Shown piece after piece: positions 22,502-31,482 of a stretch of 34,759 nt of DNA. Source of the DNA: Verrucomicrobiota bacterium (GTDB lineage Bacteria; Verrucomicrobiota; Verrucomicrobiia; Verrucomicrobiales; Akkermansiaceae); assembly GCA_018969605.1 (NCBI GenBank), contig JAGWXY010000017.1:1-34759 (forward strand), in the 5' to 3' direction. The notes beneath the pieces were generated by a model. The model ran no database searches. It had not been told where the DNA came from and was given only the letters and a program-made list of their open reading frames with translations. The first letter of the stretch is position 1, and each line of letters starts with the position of its first letter. Both the position numbers and the translations under genes were made by a program.

Positions 22502-24640
22502 TCAGGAGGCGTCGGTGGTTTGATAGAGTCGGCGACGGTAGCTTTGAACCGCTTGCGTCCAGATCGGATGAATGCTGTCGGCAGGGCGGAGCCATACCGC
22601 GCGGTGCATGAGAAGCATCGCGGGACCAAGGTATAGCAGTTCTGAAAGTTCGTTTTTGCTCAGGTCGCCTGGACCTTTGGTAAGGCATCTCTCGGCGAGC
22701 GCTTCTTCATTTTGCCGCAGCTCGAGATTTTCAAGCAACGACACATGGACGCCGTTCACGTACGGATCGACCACTGCGGCGATGACGCCATGGCGATCGT
22801 CGCCTGCCGCATCGAGTGCCGGATCAATGGCGCCTTTTGCTTCTTGTGCGAGAACCATCACGCTTGGCGGATCCCTTTCCTCGGGGATGCTGAGAATGCC
22901 GTGTTTGGCGAGTTTGAGTCCGTACCGCACGCGGCTGGTCCAAACGGAAACCGGCGCGGAAAGCACAAGCCCGAGAAGGATCGGTGAAATCCATCCGGTG
23001 AATGTGAGGTCAATGTTCAACGCGACCACGGTCCACACGATGCCGAGTATGGTTGGAAACAAATGGAAGCGGATTGCGTCGCCCCATGTGGTGCCATCGG
23101 TCTCGCGGTTCTGGTTGCCCCATCCGACGGCGCGGCCGAGCAGGATGCTGATGACCATGAGGGTGTGAGCGGCCATGATGCATGGGGCGAGGAGAATCGA
23201 GACGATGGATTCGAAGGTGACACCCGTCACGATGCGAATGATCCCACCGAAGGACCTGCGGATTTGCGGCACGAAAATCGCGCGCAGCATCGAGAGGATT
23301 TTTGGAAGGAAGAGCAGCGCGAAAATGAAGCAGGTGAGGATGATGCTTTGCTCGATGCCATTGAGTCCGAACAAGCGGTCGACATGGCTTTCGAAGGGCA
23401 GGCGGCTTAGTTCGCTGGTGGAGCGATCCCATGCGATCCAAGTGCCGAGCACGAGGAAAAGGAACCAAAGCGGGCTGCCGAGGTAGGCCATGATGCCCAT
23501 GAAAAGATGCATGCGCACCGAGAATGGCAGCTTGCGCGCGAAGATGAGCCATAGGTGTTGGAGGTTGCCTTGGCACCAGCGGCGGTCGCGGATGAGGTGA
23601 TCGACGAGCGTGGGCGGCGCTTCCTCGTAGGTGCCCTCGATGTCCCATGCGAGCCAGACTTCCCAGCCTTCGGCAACCATCAGTGCCGCTTCGACGAAAT
23701 CGTGGCTGAGGATGCGGCCGCCGAAGGGTTCGCGCCCGGGTAGTGCGGGGAGTTCGCAGAATTCCGAGAAGGGCTTCAGGCGGATCAGCGCGTTGTGGCC
23801 CCAGTAGCTGCCGCCGCCGAGTTGCCAGAAGTTCAGGCCGCGGATGAACACCGGCCCGTAAAGCCGCATGGCGAATTGTTGGAGGCGGGTAAAAACCGAG
23901 GATCCGCGGATGAGCTTGGGCGGCGTCTGAAGAATGCCGAGGCGCGGGTAGGTCTCCATGACGCGAGCCAATTTGACAATGTCGGCACCATCCATCAGGC
24001 TGTCGGCATCGAGCACGAGCATCGCTTCGTAGCCACCGCCCCAGGTGCGGACAAAGTCGCCGATGTTGCCTGCCTTGCGGTTTTCGTTGGTTCTACGGCG
24101 TCTATAGTAGATGCGGCCGAAGCCGTCGAGTTTGCGGCAGAGATTGGTCCATGCCGTTTCCTCCATGACCCAGAGGTCGAGGTCTCGCGTATCGCTGAGG
24201 ATGAAAAAATCGAAAGACTCGAGGTGGCCGGTGGCTTCGATCGAGCGGTAGATTGCCTCGATGCGGGCGCAGGTGCGGGTGCTGTCTTCGTTGTAGACCG
24301 GCATGACCACCGCATGGCGTTTGCCAAGCGGGCCGCTGCGGCCATCGGCAAGTTTCGTGACCCGTGCCGCGCGGCGAACACCAAGCAGCATGTCGATCGC
24401 GCCGAAGATTGCGTGAAACGATCCCAGCGTAAGAAGGCCGTTGAGAAGGATGAAGATCGCCAGCAGCGGGAAGTGGGCTTTTTGCAGGCCCATGCGCCAG
24501 AAGAGGTCGGCGAGCCAGAGGCTGGCGGCGATATTGAAAAGAAGAACGCAGCCGAAGAAGATCGTGCGCCGCACGCGAGTGGCTTTTGCGCTGAAGAACA
24601 CTTTGCCCGAGTCGGGCGGTGAGAGGTCGGCGTGTTCCAT
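22502..24640 (-). CDS. opgH: Osmoregulated periplasmic glucan glucosyltransferase OpgH (MdoH)
   Basis: 712 residues from ATG 24640, shorter than the E. coli protein (about 850). Two N-terminal membrane segments (about 25-50 and 54-80), a cytoplasmic GT2 domain with VVMPVYNEDSTRT, LVLDADSLMDG, ALPGREPFGGRILSHDFVEAALM and the processive DRRWCQGNLQHLW motif, then several C-terminal membrane segments. It uses UDP-glucose to polymerise the beta-glucan backbone and pass it through the inner membrane. Its ATG overlaps the stop of the upstream gene (TGATG), which favours translational coupling; ATG 24661 is an alternative. Pairs functionally with opgG upstream. Confidence 0.93.
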   Translation of the reverse strand: MEHADLSPPDSGKVFFSAKATRVRRTIFFGCVLLFNIAASLWLADLFWRMGLQKAHFPLLAIFILLNGLLTLGSFHAIFGAIDMLLGVRRAARVTKLADGRSGPLGKRHAVVMPVYNEDSTRTCARIEAIYRSIEATGHLESFDFFILSDTRDLDLWVMEETAWTNLCRKLDGFGRIYYRRRRTNENRKAGNIGDFVRTWGGGYEAMLVLDADSLMDGADIVKLARVMETYPRLGILQTPPKLIRGSSVFTRLQQFAMRLYGPVFIRGLNFWQLGGGSYWGHNALIRLKPFSEFCELPALPGREPFGGRILSHDFVEAALMVAEGWEVWLAWDIEGTYEEAPPTLVDHLIRDRRWCQGNLQHLWLIFARKLPFSVRMHLFMGIMAYLGSPLWFLFLVLGTWIAWDRSTSELSRLPFESHVDRLFGLNGIEQSIILTCFIFALLFLPKILSMLRAIFVPQIRRSFGGIIRIVTGVTFESIVSILLAPCIMAAHTLMVISILLGRAVGWGNQNRETDGTTWGDAIRFHLFPTILGIVWTVVALNIDLTFTGWISPILLGLVLSAPVSVWTSRVRYGLKLAKHGILSIPEERDPPSVMVLAQEAKGAIDPALDAAGDDRHGVIAAVVDPYVNGVHVSLLENLELRQNEEALAERCLTKGPGDLSKNELSELLYLGPAMLLMHRAVWLRPADSIHPIWTQAVQSYRRRLYQTTDAS

Positions 24641-25230
24641 CAGTCGAGAAGGAAGAACCATGCGGCCAGCGCGATGATGGCGAGCAGCACGGCGGTGAAC
24701 ATGAGTCGGACGATCGGTTTTCGATCCATCGTTTCCCACCATTGGGCGGCACCGCTGCCGATGGCGTTTAGCTCAAGCGGCTTGGGCACCATGGTGAGGT
24801 TGGCGAATCGCGGCCCGGCGGCGAGATAGGATTTTTTCATCGCCTCGACAAAGGCGGGTGGCCATGGCGGCGGAGTGAGAAACACGCCCTGCCATTTGTC
24901 GGGCATGCCAGCAAGGAGGAGTGCGAGACGGCCGCGGGCTGCGAGACGGCGGTTTTCGAGAGGAACATCGAGCACATCCTGGGTCCAGTTGGCGATTTCG
25001 GTGAGCGCCTCTTCCATCGCGAGAAGTCGGGCTGGCTTGTCGGGCTCATTGGCCCTTCTTGCAGATGCCCGCCACAAAATGCCGCGGACGAGTTCGGCAA
25101 CGAGCAAACGATTGCGCAGGCGAAGCGCTTGCAGATAGGCCTCAACCGCGGTGTAGGCCTCCTCCCACTCGACGAGTTCCTGTTCGCTGAGTGGCGGCAG
25201 GCGGTCTAGGGATTGATGCGATGGACCCAT
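24640..25230 (-). CDS. Unknown C-terminally membrane-anchored protein between opgG and opgH
   Basis: 196 residues; family not recognised. Mostly helical and Arg/Leu/Ala-rich (residues 15-110), then a Pro-rich segment (FLTPPPWPPAFVEAMKKSYL) and a C-terminal transmembrane helix (about 173-195, VRLMFTAVLLAIIALAAWFFLLD), so the bulk should lie on one side of the inner membrane with a tail anchor. It overlaps opgG by 25 bases and opgH by one (TGATG), so its product is made together with both. The position suggests an accessory subunit or regulator of the glucan synthase; this is inference only. Confidence 0.8.
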   Translation of the reverse strand: MGPSHQSLDRLPPLSEQELVEWEEAYTAVEAYLQALRLRNRLLVAELVRGILWRASARRANEPDKPARLLAMEEALTEIANWTQDVLDVPLENRRLAARGRLALLLAGMPDKWQGVFLTPPPWPPAFVEAMKKSYLAAGPRFANLTMVPKPLELNAIGSGAAQWWETMDRKPIVRLMFTAVLLAIIALAAWFFLLD

Positions 25231-26753
25231 GTTTCGGTGAGGTAGTTGTCACCGCGTTTCAGGCAGCAACGTAGCTCGATCGGACCGATGTCTGAAAGTT
25301 TGGATCCTTCGGCCGAAGGAGCGACTTGGAATGCGAGGCGCCAGCGGTCATCGGGAATTTGCTGGAGGTTGACGCCTTGGATGACGACCTTGCCGCCGTT
25401 TTCGCCGATAGCTTCGATATGTGGCGCGATGGGTGATTCGCCGTTTTGTTGGAGGCTGGTGCCTTTGAACTCGACGATGATGGTGCGTTGGCCCGGTTGC
25501 CAGTCGTGAATACCTGTGCGGGTGGCAACCACATGGCCGATCGCTTGGGATGGGTCGGGATCCGTGGTCCAGTGTTGGCGATAGGAAAACTCGATGCGAT
25601 CGCCGGCTTGCGGGATGCGTGCGGGTTCCCACAATGCGACGGTGTTGTCGGTGAGTTCGTTGGTCGTCGGTATTTCCATCAGCATCACGCGGCCGGGGCC
25701 CCAGTCGGAGGTTGGTTCGATCCACAATGACGGACGCAGGTGATAGGCGGCTTCATCGTCCTCGTAGGCGCTGAAGCGGCGGTCGCGTTGAAGGAGACCG
25801 AAGCCATCGCACTTGTCCATGCTGAAGAAGCTGAATTCGAGGCGGCCCGAATCATTGCAGATCGGCCTCCAGATGCGTTCGCCGGTGCCCATGCGGATGG
25901 AGAGGCCATCGGTGTCGTGCACTTCCGGGCGGAAGTCGTCAAAGCGGCGGCGCGAATTTTCGCCGAACCAGAACATGCTCGACATCGGCGCGATGCCGAG
26001 GCGTTGGACAGCGCGGCGGGCAAAGATCACGGCGCGGACTTCGACGATCGTTTCGTTGCCCGGGTGAATTTTGAATGCATAGGCGCCGGTGTAGGAAGGT
26101 CCGTCGAGCAGCGCGTAAATGCGTGCTTGGGTTTCGCCGGGCTGTGGCTTACGCAGCCAGAATTCGCGGAAGTTGGGGAACTCCTCGGTGACGCCTTCAA
26201 TGCCGGTATCGACCGCGATGCCGCGTGATGAGATGCCCCAGCGTTGGTTGCGGCCGAGCGCGCGCCAGTAGCTGGCGCCTTGGAAAACGATCAGTTCGTC
26301 GAAGTAATCGGGGTTGTTGAGTTGGTGGTGGAGGCGGAATCCGGCAAAGCCGCCATCGGGCGGAAGTTCGCCGTGTTTTTGAATGAGTGGGCCGTAATTG
26401 AAGAATGCCTCGGCGAGGCGGATGCGTTGCTGGTGGCTGCTGGTGAATTCATTCAAGGCCACCGGCTCGCGATAAAGGTATCCGGGGTGGAAAAACATCG
26501 CGCGAAAAGGAAGGTTTTCGGCGGCCCACAATGCTTGATTCGGATTGAAGCGGATGTCGCGGTACTGATCGTAGGTTAGGTTGTTCATCCACTCCGGCAA
26601 CGAATCGCGGTTGGGTGGAGTGTAGGGTTTGTTGGCAAGATCCCTAGCTCTGCTCTGAATGCTGTCGAACCCGATGTCTTCGCGTTCCCATGTTTGACCC
26701 AGAACGCTCGGCGCCGCGGCGGCGACCACGAAAAAGAATAATATGCTTCGCAC
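25206..26753 (-). CDS. opgG: Periplasmic glucan biosynthesis protein OpgG (MdoG)
   Basis: 515 residues, close to the family length (about 510). Signal peptide MRSILFFFVVAAAAPSVLG. The whole frame follows the MdoG pattern: FDSIQSRARDLANKPY, LTYDQYRDIRFNPNQALW, FFHPGYLYREPVALNEF, GFRLHHQLNNPDYFDELIVFQGASYWRALG, YALLDGPSYTGAYAF, FWFGENSRRRFDDFRPEVHDTDGLSI, and an Ig-like C-terminal domain (VVIQGVNLQQIPDDRWRLAFQV). OpgG acts in the periplasm on the glucan backbone made by OpgH. First gene of the five-gene unit; the promoter is expected in the 105 bases downstream of mfd. Confidence 0.94.
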   Translation of the reverse strand: MRSILFFFVVAAAAPSVLGQTWEREDIGFDSIQSRARDLANKPYTPPNRDSLPEWMNNLTYDQYRDIRFNPNQALWAAENLPFRAMFFHPGYLYREPVALNEFTSSHQQRIRLAEAFFNYGPLIQKHGELPPDGGFAGFRLHHQLNNPDYFDELIVFQGASYWRALGRNQRWGISSRGIAVDTGIEGVTEEFPNFREFWLRKPQPGETQARIYALLDGPSYTGAYAFKIHPGNETIVEVRAVIFARRAVQRLGIAPMSSMFWFGENSRRRFDDFRPEVHDTDGLSIRMGTGERIWRPICNDSGRLEFSFFSMDKCDGFGLLQRDRRFSAYEDDEAAYHLRPSLWIEPTSDWGPGRVMLMEIPTTNELTDNTVALWEPARIPQAGDRIEFSYRQHWTTDPDPSQAIGHVVATRTGIHDWQPGQRTIIVEFKGTSLQQNGESPIAPHIEAIGENGGKVVIQGVNLQQIPDDRWRLAFQVAPSAEGSKLSDIGPIELRCCLKRGDNYLTETWVHRINP

Positions 26754-26858
26754 GAGGCGATTATTTAGGTGTGGCGCGGGGCGGCGTCAAGATTGGCCGA
26801 TAGCAAATCCATCAGAAATTTGGACTTTTTTTGTGTAGTCGTAAATACCCATGGAAGG
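26754..26858. promoter_or_regulatory. Gap mfd / opgG, expected opg promoter
   Basis: 105 bases between the mfd stop and the opgG start on the minus strand. AT-rich part at 26815-26845. A small GGAAG/CTTCC hairpin overlaps the mfd stop. No boxes assigned with confidence. Confidence 0.35.
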
Positions 26859-29800
26859 CTACATCTTCCGAAGGAGGTCGAGGGTTTCCTCGAGGCGGGC
26901 TTTGGGCTTGATGGTTTCGAGTCGGGGGAAGCGCCTTTCGGCTAACAGGATGTAGGCGCCGTTGCGGTACAGCATGAGGCGCTGGCCTTGGATTTCGACC
27001 GACTGAATGTCGTTGCCGGCGGCAAGGGCCTTGATGCGGGCAATGGTCAGCAAGTTTTCCACCGGCCCGGGCAGGCGTCCGAAGCGGTCGCGCCATGCCG
27101 ACTCGAGCGCATCGACGGCTTTGACGGTCAGCACGCCTGAGAGTTCGCGGTAGGCCTTGAGGCGCAGGCGGGTGTCATCGAGCCATGTGCTGGGCAGAAA
27201 CGCGGGGATCGCATCGCCGGCATTTTGGCTGTTGTGTTGCAGCCACGCGGCTTCGGTGCTGATGACGAAGTCCGCCTTGAAGCTTGGAGGTGTCGGGTTG
27301 GTGGTTTTGCGTCCTTTGAGTCGTTCGACCGATTGCTTGAGGAGTTGGCAATAGAGGTCGAAGCCGATTTGGGAAATGTGGCCTGATTGTTTGGTGCCGA
27401 GGAGATTTCCCGCACCGCGGATTTCGAGATCGCGCATGGCGATTTTGAATCCCGAGCCAAGCGCGGTGTGTTCCTTGATTGCGTGGATGCGTTTGCGAGC
27501 ATCGCCAGCGGTGATCATGTCGCGCGGCAGGAGCAGGATCGCGTGGGCTTTTTCACCGGCGCGTCCGACGCGGCCGCGGAGCTGATAGAGGTCGGCGAGG
27601 CCGAAGCGGTCGGCGCGGTCGATGATGATGGTGTTGGCGTTGGGGATGTCGATGCCGGTCTCGATGATCGTTGTGGCCAGCAGCACATCGGCCTCGCCTT
27701 TCACGAATGCGCGCATGACCTGCTCGAGCTCGTCCTTGTCCATTTGGCCATGGCCCACAAGGATGCGGGCCTCAGGCACCAGCGCGGCGATTCGCTCGCG
27801 CATGTTCTCGATCGTCTTGACGCGGTTGTGCAGGAAAAATGTTTGGCCGCCGCGTTTCATTTCACGGCGGATCGCATCGCGAATGATGCGTTCGTCGTAG
27901 GGGCTGATCGATGTCGCGACTGGCACGCGGTTGGGAGGTGGCGTTTCAATCGTCGACATGTCGCGGGCACCCATCAACGCCATGTAAAGCGTGCGCGGAA
28001 TGGGCGTGGCGGAAAGCGTGAGCACATCGACCTGGCGGAAGAGTTGTTTGAACTTTTCCTTGTGAGCGACGCCGAAGCGTTGTTCTTCGTCGACGACCAC
28101 GAGACCGAGGTCCTTGAAATGCACATCGCCCGAAACGAGCCGATGAGTGCCTATCACGAGGTCGACCGAACCATCGGCGATGCCGGCGATCGTGTCGCGG
28201 ATTTCGGCGGGTGAGCGGAAGCGGTTGAGCAGGTCGATGCGCACCGGGTAGTCCGACATGCGTTCGCGGAAGGTGCGCCAATGTTGTTCGGCAAGGACGG
28301 TGGTTGGCACGAGGATTGCCGCTTGTTTGCCGCTGGTGATGGTTTTGAACGCGGCACGGATCGCAACTTCGGTTTTGCCAAAGCCGACATCACCACAGAT
28401 CAGGCGATCCATCGGGCGGGCAGCCTCCAAGTCGCGTTTGGTTTCGTCGATCGCGCGGCGTTGGTCGCTTGTTTCGACATGATGAAACGAGCGCTCGAAT
28501 TCCCACATCCATCGAGTGTCGGGCGGGTGGGCGTATCCCGGTTCGTGGTTGCGCTCGGCTTGGACGCGCAGTAGTTTGGCGGCGTAATCGAGGATGGATT
28601 TTTCGGCCGCCTTGCGGGCGGATTTCCACGCGGCGCTGCCTAGTTTGTTGAGCTCTGGCGTGCGACCGCCGAGGCCGACATATTTCCCGACGAGGTGCGC
28701 CTGCTCGAGTGGGACTCCAAGCATCGCGCCATCGCGGTACTCGAGGAGCATTTCATCGCAGTCTTCGTTTTGAACGATGCCGCGAAATCGGGCGATGCCG
28801 TACTCATAGTGCACGACCAGATCGCCATGGCTCATTTCATCAATCGATCCGGCGGAGGTGATGTGGCGCGTGCGGTCGAGAATCGAGCGCCGTTTTGCGG
28901 CGGTGCTGCGATAGCGGCCAAAGAGTTCCGAGGAGGAAAGCACCGCGATGCGTGCGAAGGGCAGGGTGAAGCCGGCCATCAGTTCGCCGCGCAGGGGCAT
29001 GATCCCAAGGTCGCGATCGAGATCCTTGCCGGAGAGTTCTTCAAAGCGGTCCTGCTCGCCTTGATTGGCAAAGACCATGGCAATCGTCCATTCCTCGCGC
29101 CGCCATGTGTTGAGCTGTTGGAAGAATTGCTCGCGGCGGATTTCGTCGAGAATGAAGTCACCCGCATCAAACACCCCGAGTGGGCTCGGATAGACGGCGA
29201 GGCTGAAGTCCTCCTCACCGTCGCCGCATTTTGCGCCTTCCAAGATCGACACCGCAGGGTTTCCGATCATCGCGTCGAGTGAGATCACCACATCATTGGT
29301 TTTTCGGTAATCGGCAAGGGTTGCATCGGATGATGGCTCGCTGATCGCAATATCCGTCGCATCGAGTTTGCGGGTTGATGCCTGGCTATCGATGTCGAAC
29401 TCGCGGATTGATTCGATTTCATCGTCGAAAAATTCGATGCGCAGCGGTGCGACCGCCTGCCATGGGAAGACATCGATGATGCCGCCGCGTACGGCGAATT
29501 GGCCGCGTCCCGAAACCATGGGCATGCGTTCGTACTGGTGGCTGGCGAGCGAGTTGGCAAAGGCCGCAGGATCAAGCATACCGCCAACTTTCAACACGAT
29601 GCGCGCCGATACGAGTGTGGTAGGTGATGGGCAGGCTTGGGCGAATGCCTCGCTGTCGCAGATCACGATCGAGGGCTTGGGTTGTGTGAGTGCGTGAAGA
29701 ATCGCGAACCACTCGGCGGTCGATTCGGGATCGGGCGCGGTTTCGGATTTTTGGTCGATGGTGGCATCGGGCAAGACCAGCGGATCGAGCCCCCATAGCT

Positions 29801-30110
29801 CCATTTCGGCCGCAAGCCGTTCGCGTTGACGCGGGAGGTCGGAGATCAGCCATACGCTTGATTTCCTTGCCTCGTGAATCGCTTTGCAGATCACCGATGA
29901 AACAAATGCGTGAGCGGCATTCGCGCAGTGGTCGAGCACGATGCTGCCTTCGCCGGTGACCATGGGGGCCAGACGTGAATGGAAATCAGGATAGTGGAGC
30001 ACCTGCCGAAGCAGCTTTTCCGCGCTTGGGTCCGAGCGGGACACGCGGTGAGCGATAGGCGTGGGCGGGGCTTTCTGCAAGCGATTGATCCACTGATGAA
30101 ATGAATTCAT
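26859..30110 (-). CDS. mfd: Transcription-repair coupling factor
   Basis: 1083 residues, slightly shorter than the E. coli protein (1148). Order of domains: UvrB-homology region with GGIIDVFPWQAVAPLRIEFFDDEIESIREFDIDSQ (about 210-245), the RNA-polymerase-interaction domain GDLVVHYEYGIARFRGIV, helicase motif I GDVGFGKTEVAIRAA (about 570), DEEQ box VVDEEQRFGVAHKE (about 670), motif III TLSATPIPRTLYMAL, TRG-type region, and motifs V-VI ATTIIETGIDIPNANTIII ... QLRGRVGRAG. It removes stalled RNA polymerase at lesions and recruits UvrA. The start is divergent from gltX over 58 bases. Confidence 0.96.
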   Translation of the reverse strand: MNSFHQWINRLQKAPPTPIAHRVSRSDPSAEKLLRQVLHYPDFHSRLAPMVTGEGSIVLDHCANAAHAFVSSVICKAIHEARKSSVWLISDLPRQRERLAAEMELWGLDPLVLPDATIDQKSETAPDPESTAEWFAILHALTQPKPSIVICDSEAFAQACPSPTTLVSARIVLKVGGMLDPAAFANSLASHQYERMPMVSGRGQFAVRGGIIDVFPWQAVAPLRIEFFDDEIESIREFDIDSQASTRKLDATDIAISEPSSDATLADYRKTNDVVISLDAMIGNPAVSILEGAKCGDGEEDFSLAVYPSPLGVFDAGDFILDEIRREQFFQQLNTWRREEWTIAMVFANQGEQDRFEELSGKDLDRDLGIMPLRGELMAGFTLPFARIAVLSSSELFGRYRSTAAKRRSILDRTRHITSAGSIDEMSHGDLVVHYEYGIARFRGIVQNEDCDEMLLEYRDGAMLGVPLEQAHLVGKYVGLGGRTPELNKLGSAAWKSARKAAEKSILDYAAKLLRVQAERNHEPGYAHPPDTRWMWEFERSFHHVETSDQRRAIDETKRDLEAARPMDRLICGDVGFGKTEVAIRAAFKTITSGKQAAILVPTTVLAEQHWRTFRERMSDYPVRIDLLNRFRSPAEIRDTIAGIADGSVDLVIGTHRLVSGDVHFKDLGLVVVDEEQRFGVAHKEKFKQLFRQVDVLTLSATPIPRTLYMALMGARDMSTIETPPPNRVPVATSISPYDERIIRDAIRREMKRGGQTFFLHNRVKTIENMRERIAALVPEARILVGHGQMDKDELEQVMRAFVKGEADVLLATTIIETGIDIPNANTIIIDRADRFGLADLYQLRGRVGRAGEKAHAILLLPRDMITAGDARKRIHAIKEHTALGSGFKIAMRDLEIRGAGNLLGTKQSGHISQIGFDLYCQLLKQSVERLKGRKTTNPTPPSFKADFVISTEAAWLQHNSQNAGDAIPAFLPSTWLDDTRLRLKAYRELSGVLTVKAVDALESAWRDRFGRLPGPVENLLTIARIKALAAGNDIQSVEIQGQRLMLYRNGAYILLAERRFPRLETIKPKARLEETLDLLRKM

Positions 30111-30168
30111 GCAATCTGGCTGATCATCGTGGCTGGACGGAGCAAGTTGTGGCGTTTACATCGTTGGC
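30111..30168. promoter_or_regulatory. Divergent promoter region mfd / gltX
   Basis: Only 58 bases separate the two start codons, so overlapping promoters for both directions are implied. No boxes could be assigned. Confidence 0.4.
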
Positions 30169-31482
30169 ATGTCCGTTCGTACCCGCTTCGCGCCATCTCC
30201 CACCGGATACCTTCATGTGGGCGGTGCCCGCACCGCGCTTTTCAACTGGTTGTTTGCCCGTCACCACGGCGGAGTCTTCGTGCTCCGCGTCGAGGACACC
30301 GACGAAGCGAGAAATACCAAAGAGGCCAAGGAGGCGATTTTTGGCGGAATGAAATGGCTTGGGCTTGACTGGGATGAAGGCCCGCAGGTTGGCGGTGGGT
30401 TTGGTCCGTATTTCCAAAGCGAGCGTCGTGAGATTTACGACCACTGGTTTGAAAAACTCGTTGATGCCGGCCGCGTCTATGAGGATGGCGGGGCGTGGAG
30501 ATTCCGTTTCGATCGCCGCCCGGTGACGATGCACGACCTTGTTTGTGGCGATGTGACGATTGATTACCGCGATGAATCCAACACGCCCGACATGGTCGTG
30601 AAACGCTCGGATGGCAGTTATGTCTTTCACTTTGTGAATGTCGTCGATGACCTCGAAATGCGGATCAGCCATGTGATTCGCGGCGAGGATCATTTGATGA
30701 ATACGCCCAAGCATCTTCAGTTGATCGAGGCCTTTGGCATGGAGGCGCCGAAATACGCGCACATTCCGCTGATATTGAATCCCGATGGCAGTAAGATGTC
30801 CAAACGCGACGAAGGAGCGGCGGTCGGCGATTATCCGCGTCAGGGTTTTCTTCCATCGGCGGTGGTGAATTTCATCGCGATGCTCGGGTGGTCGCCGAAA
30901 AATGATGAGGAAATTTTCAGCCTCGATGAGTTGGTGAAACGCTTTTCATTGGAGCAAGTCAACCGCGCGCCGGCGCGCTTTGATCTTGAGAAATGCCAGT
31001 GGGTGAACCAGCAGCATCTGATGCGGCTCGATGCGTCAAGTTTTGCACGCGAGGCGAGGCCATTTGTCGAGCAGGCGGGATTGCCGATCGGGGATTCTTT
31101 TGAGTCGGTGATGGCCGCAGTGAAGGATAAGGTGCGCTTGCTGACCGAAGTTCCCAGGGCGGTGGAGTTTTTGCTTCTGGATGATTTTTCCTACGATGGC
31201 GAGGCCGTGGCAAAAGCCGGATCAAACGTTGCTGTGCGTGATGTTTTCGGCATTCTCGCGGCGCTCTTTGATAAGATCGAGGAGTGGACTGCCGATACCG
31301 CAAAGGCAGCACTTTCCGAAGCTGCGGCGAGTGCCGGTACGAAGATCGGTCAGATGATGTTCCCTCTGCGCGTCGCTCTCACGGGGCGGGGTCAGGGGCC
31401 TGATATGGCGAACGTGTTGAACATTCTCGGCAAGGATCGTTGCATTTCGCGCGTGAATGCTTTTTACCAAAAACTGGCATGA
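30169..31482 (+). CDS. gltX: Glutamate-tRNA ligase
   Basis: 437 residues, somewhat shorter than the usual 465-500. Class I synthetase: APSPTGYLHVGGARTALFNW (HIGH box HVGG at 16-19), LRVEDTDEARNTKEA, VIRGEDHLMNTPKHLQL, and the KMSKR loop in DGSKMSKRDEGAAVGDY (about 206-212). C-terminal helical anticodon-binding region. It charges tRNA-Glu; in organisms with GatCAB it may also charge tRNA-Gln. The stop overlaps the aroE start by four bases (ATGA). Confidence 0.95.
   Translation: MSVRTRFAPSPTGYLHVGGARTALFNWLFARHHGGVFVLRVEDTDEARNTKEAKEAIFGGMKWLGLDWDEGPQVGGGFGPYFQSERREIYDHWFEKLVDAGRVYEDGGAWRFRFDRRPVTMHDLVCGDVTIDYRDESNTPDMVVKRSDGSYVFHFVNVVDDLEMRISHVIRGEDHLMNTPKHLQLIEAFGMEAPKYAHIPLILNPDGSKMSKRDEGAAVGDYPRQGFLPSAVVNFIAMLGWSPKNDEEIFSLDELVKRFSLEQVNRAPARFDLEKCQWVNQQHLMRLDASSFAREARPFVEQAGLPIGDSFESVMAAVKDKVRLLTEVPRAVEFLLLDDFSYDGEAVAKAGSNVAVRDVFGILAALFDKIEEWTADTAKAALSEAAASAGTKIGQMMFPLRVALTGRGQGPDMANVLNILGKDRCISRVNAFYQKLA

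Noticed and set aside
23795-24622. 275-codon plus-strand frame within opgH
   Set aside because: Antisense to the GT2 catalytic domain of opgH; acidic/Ala-rich composition of a shadow frame.
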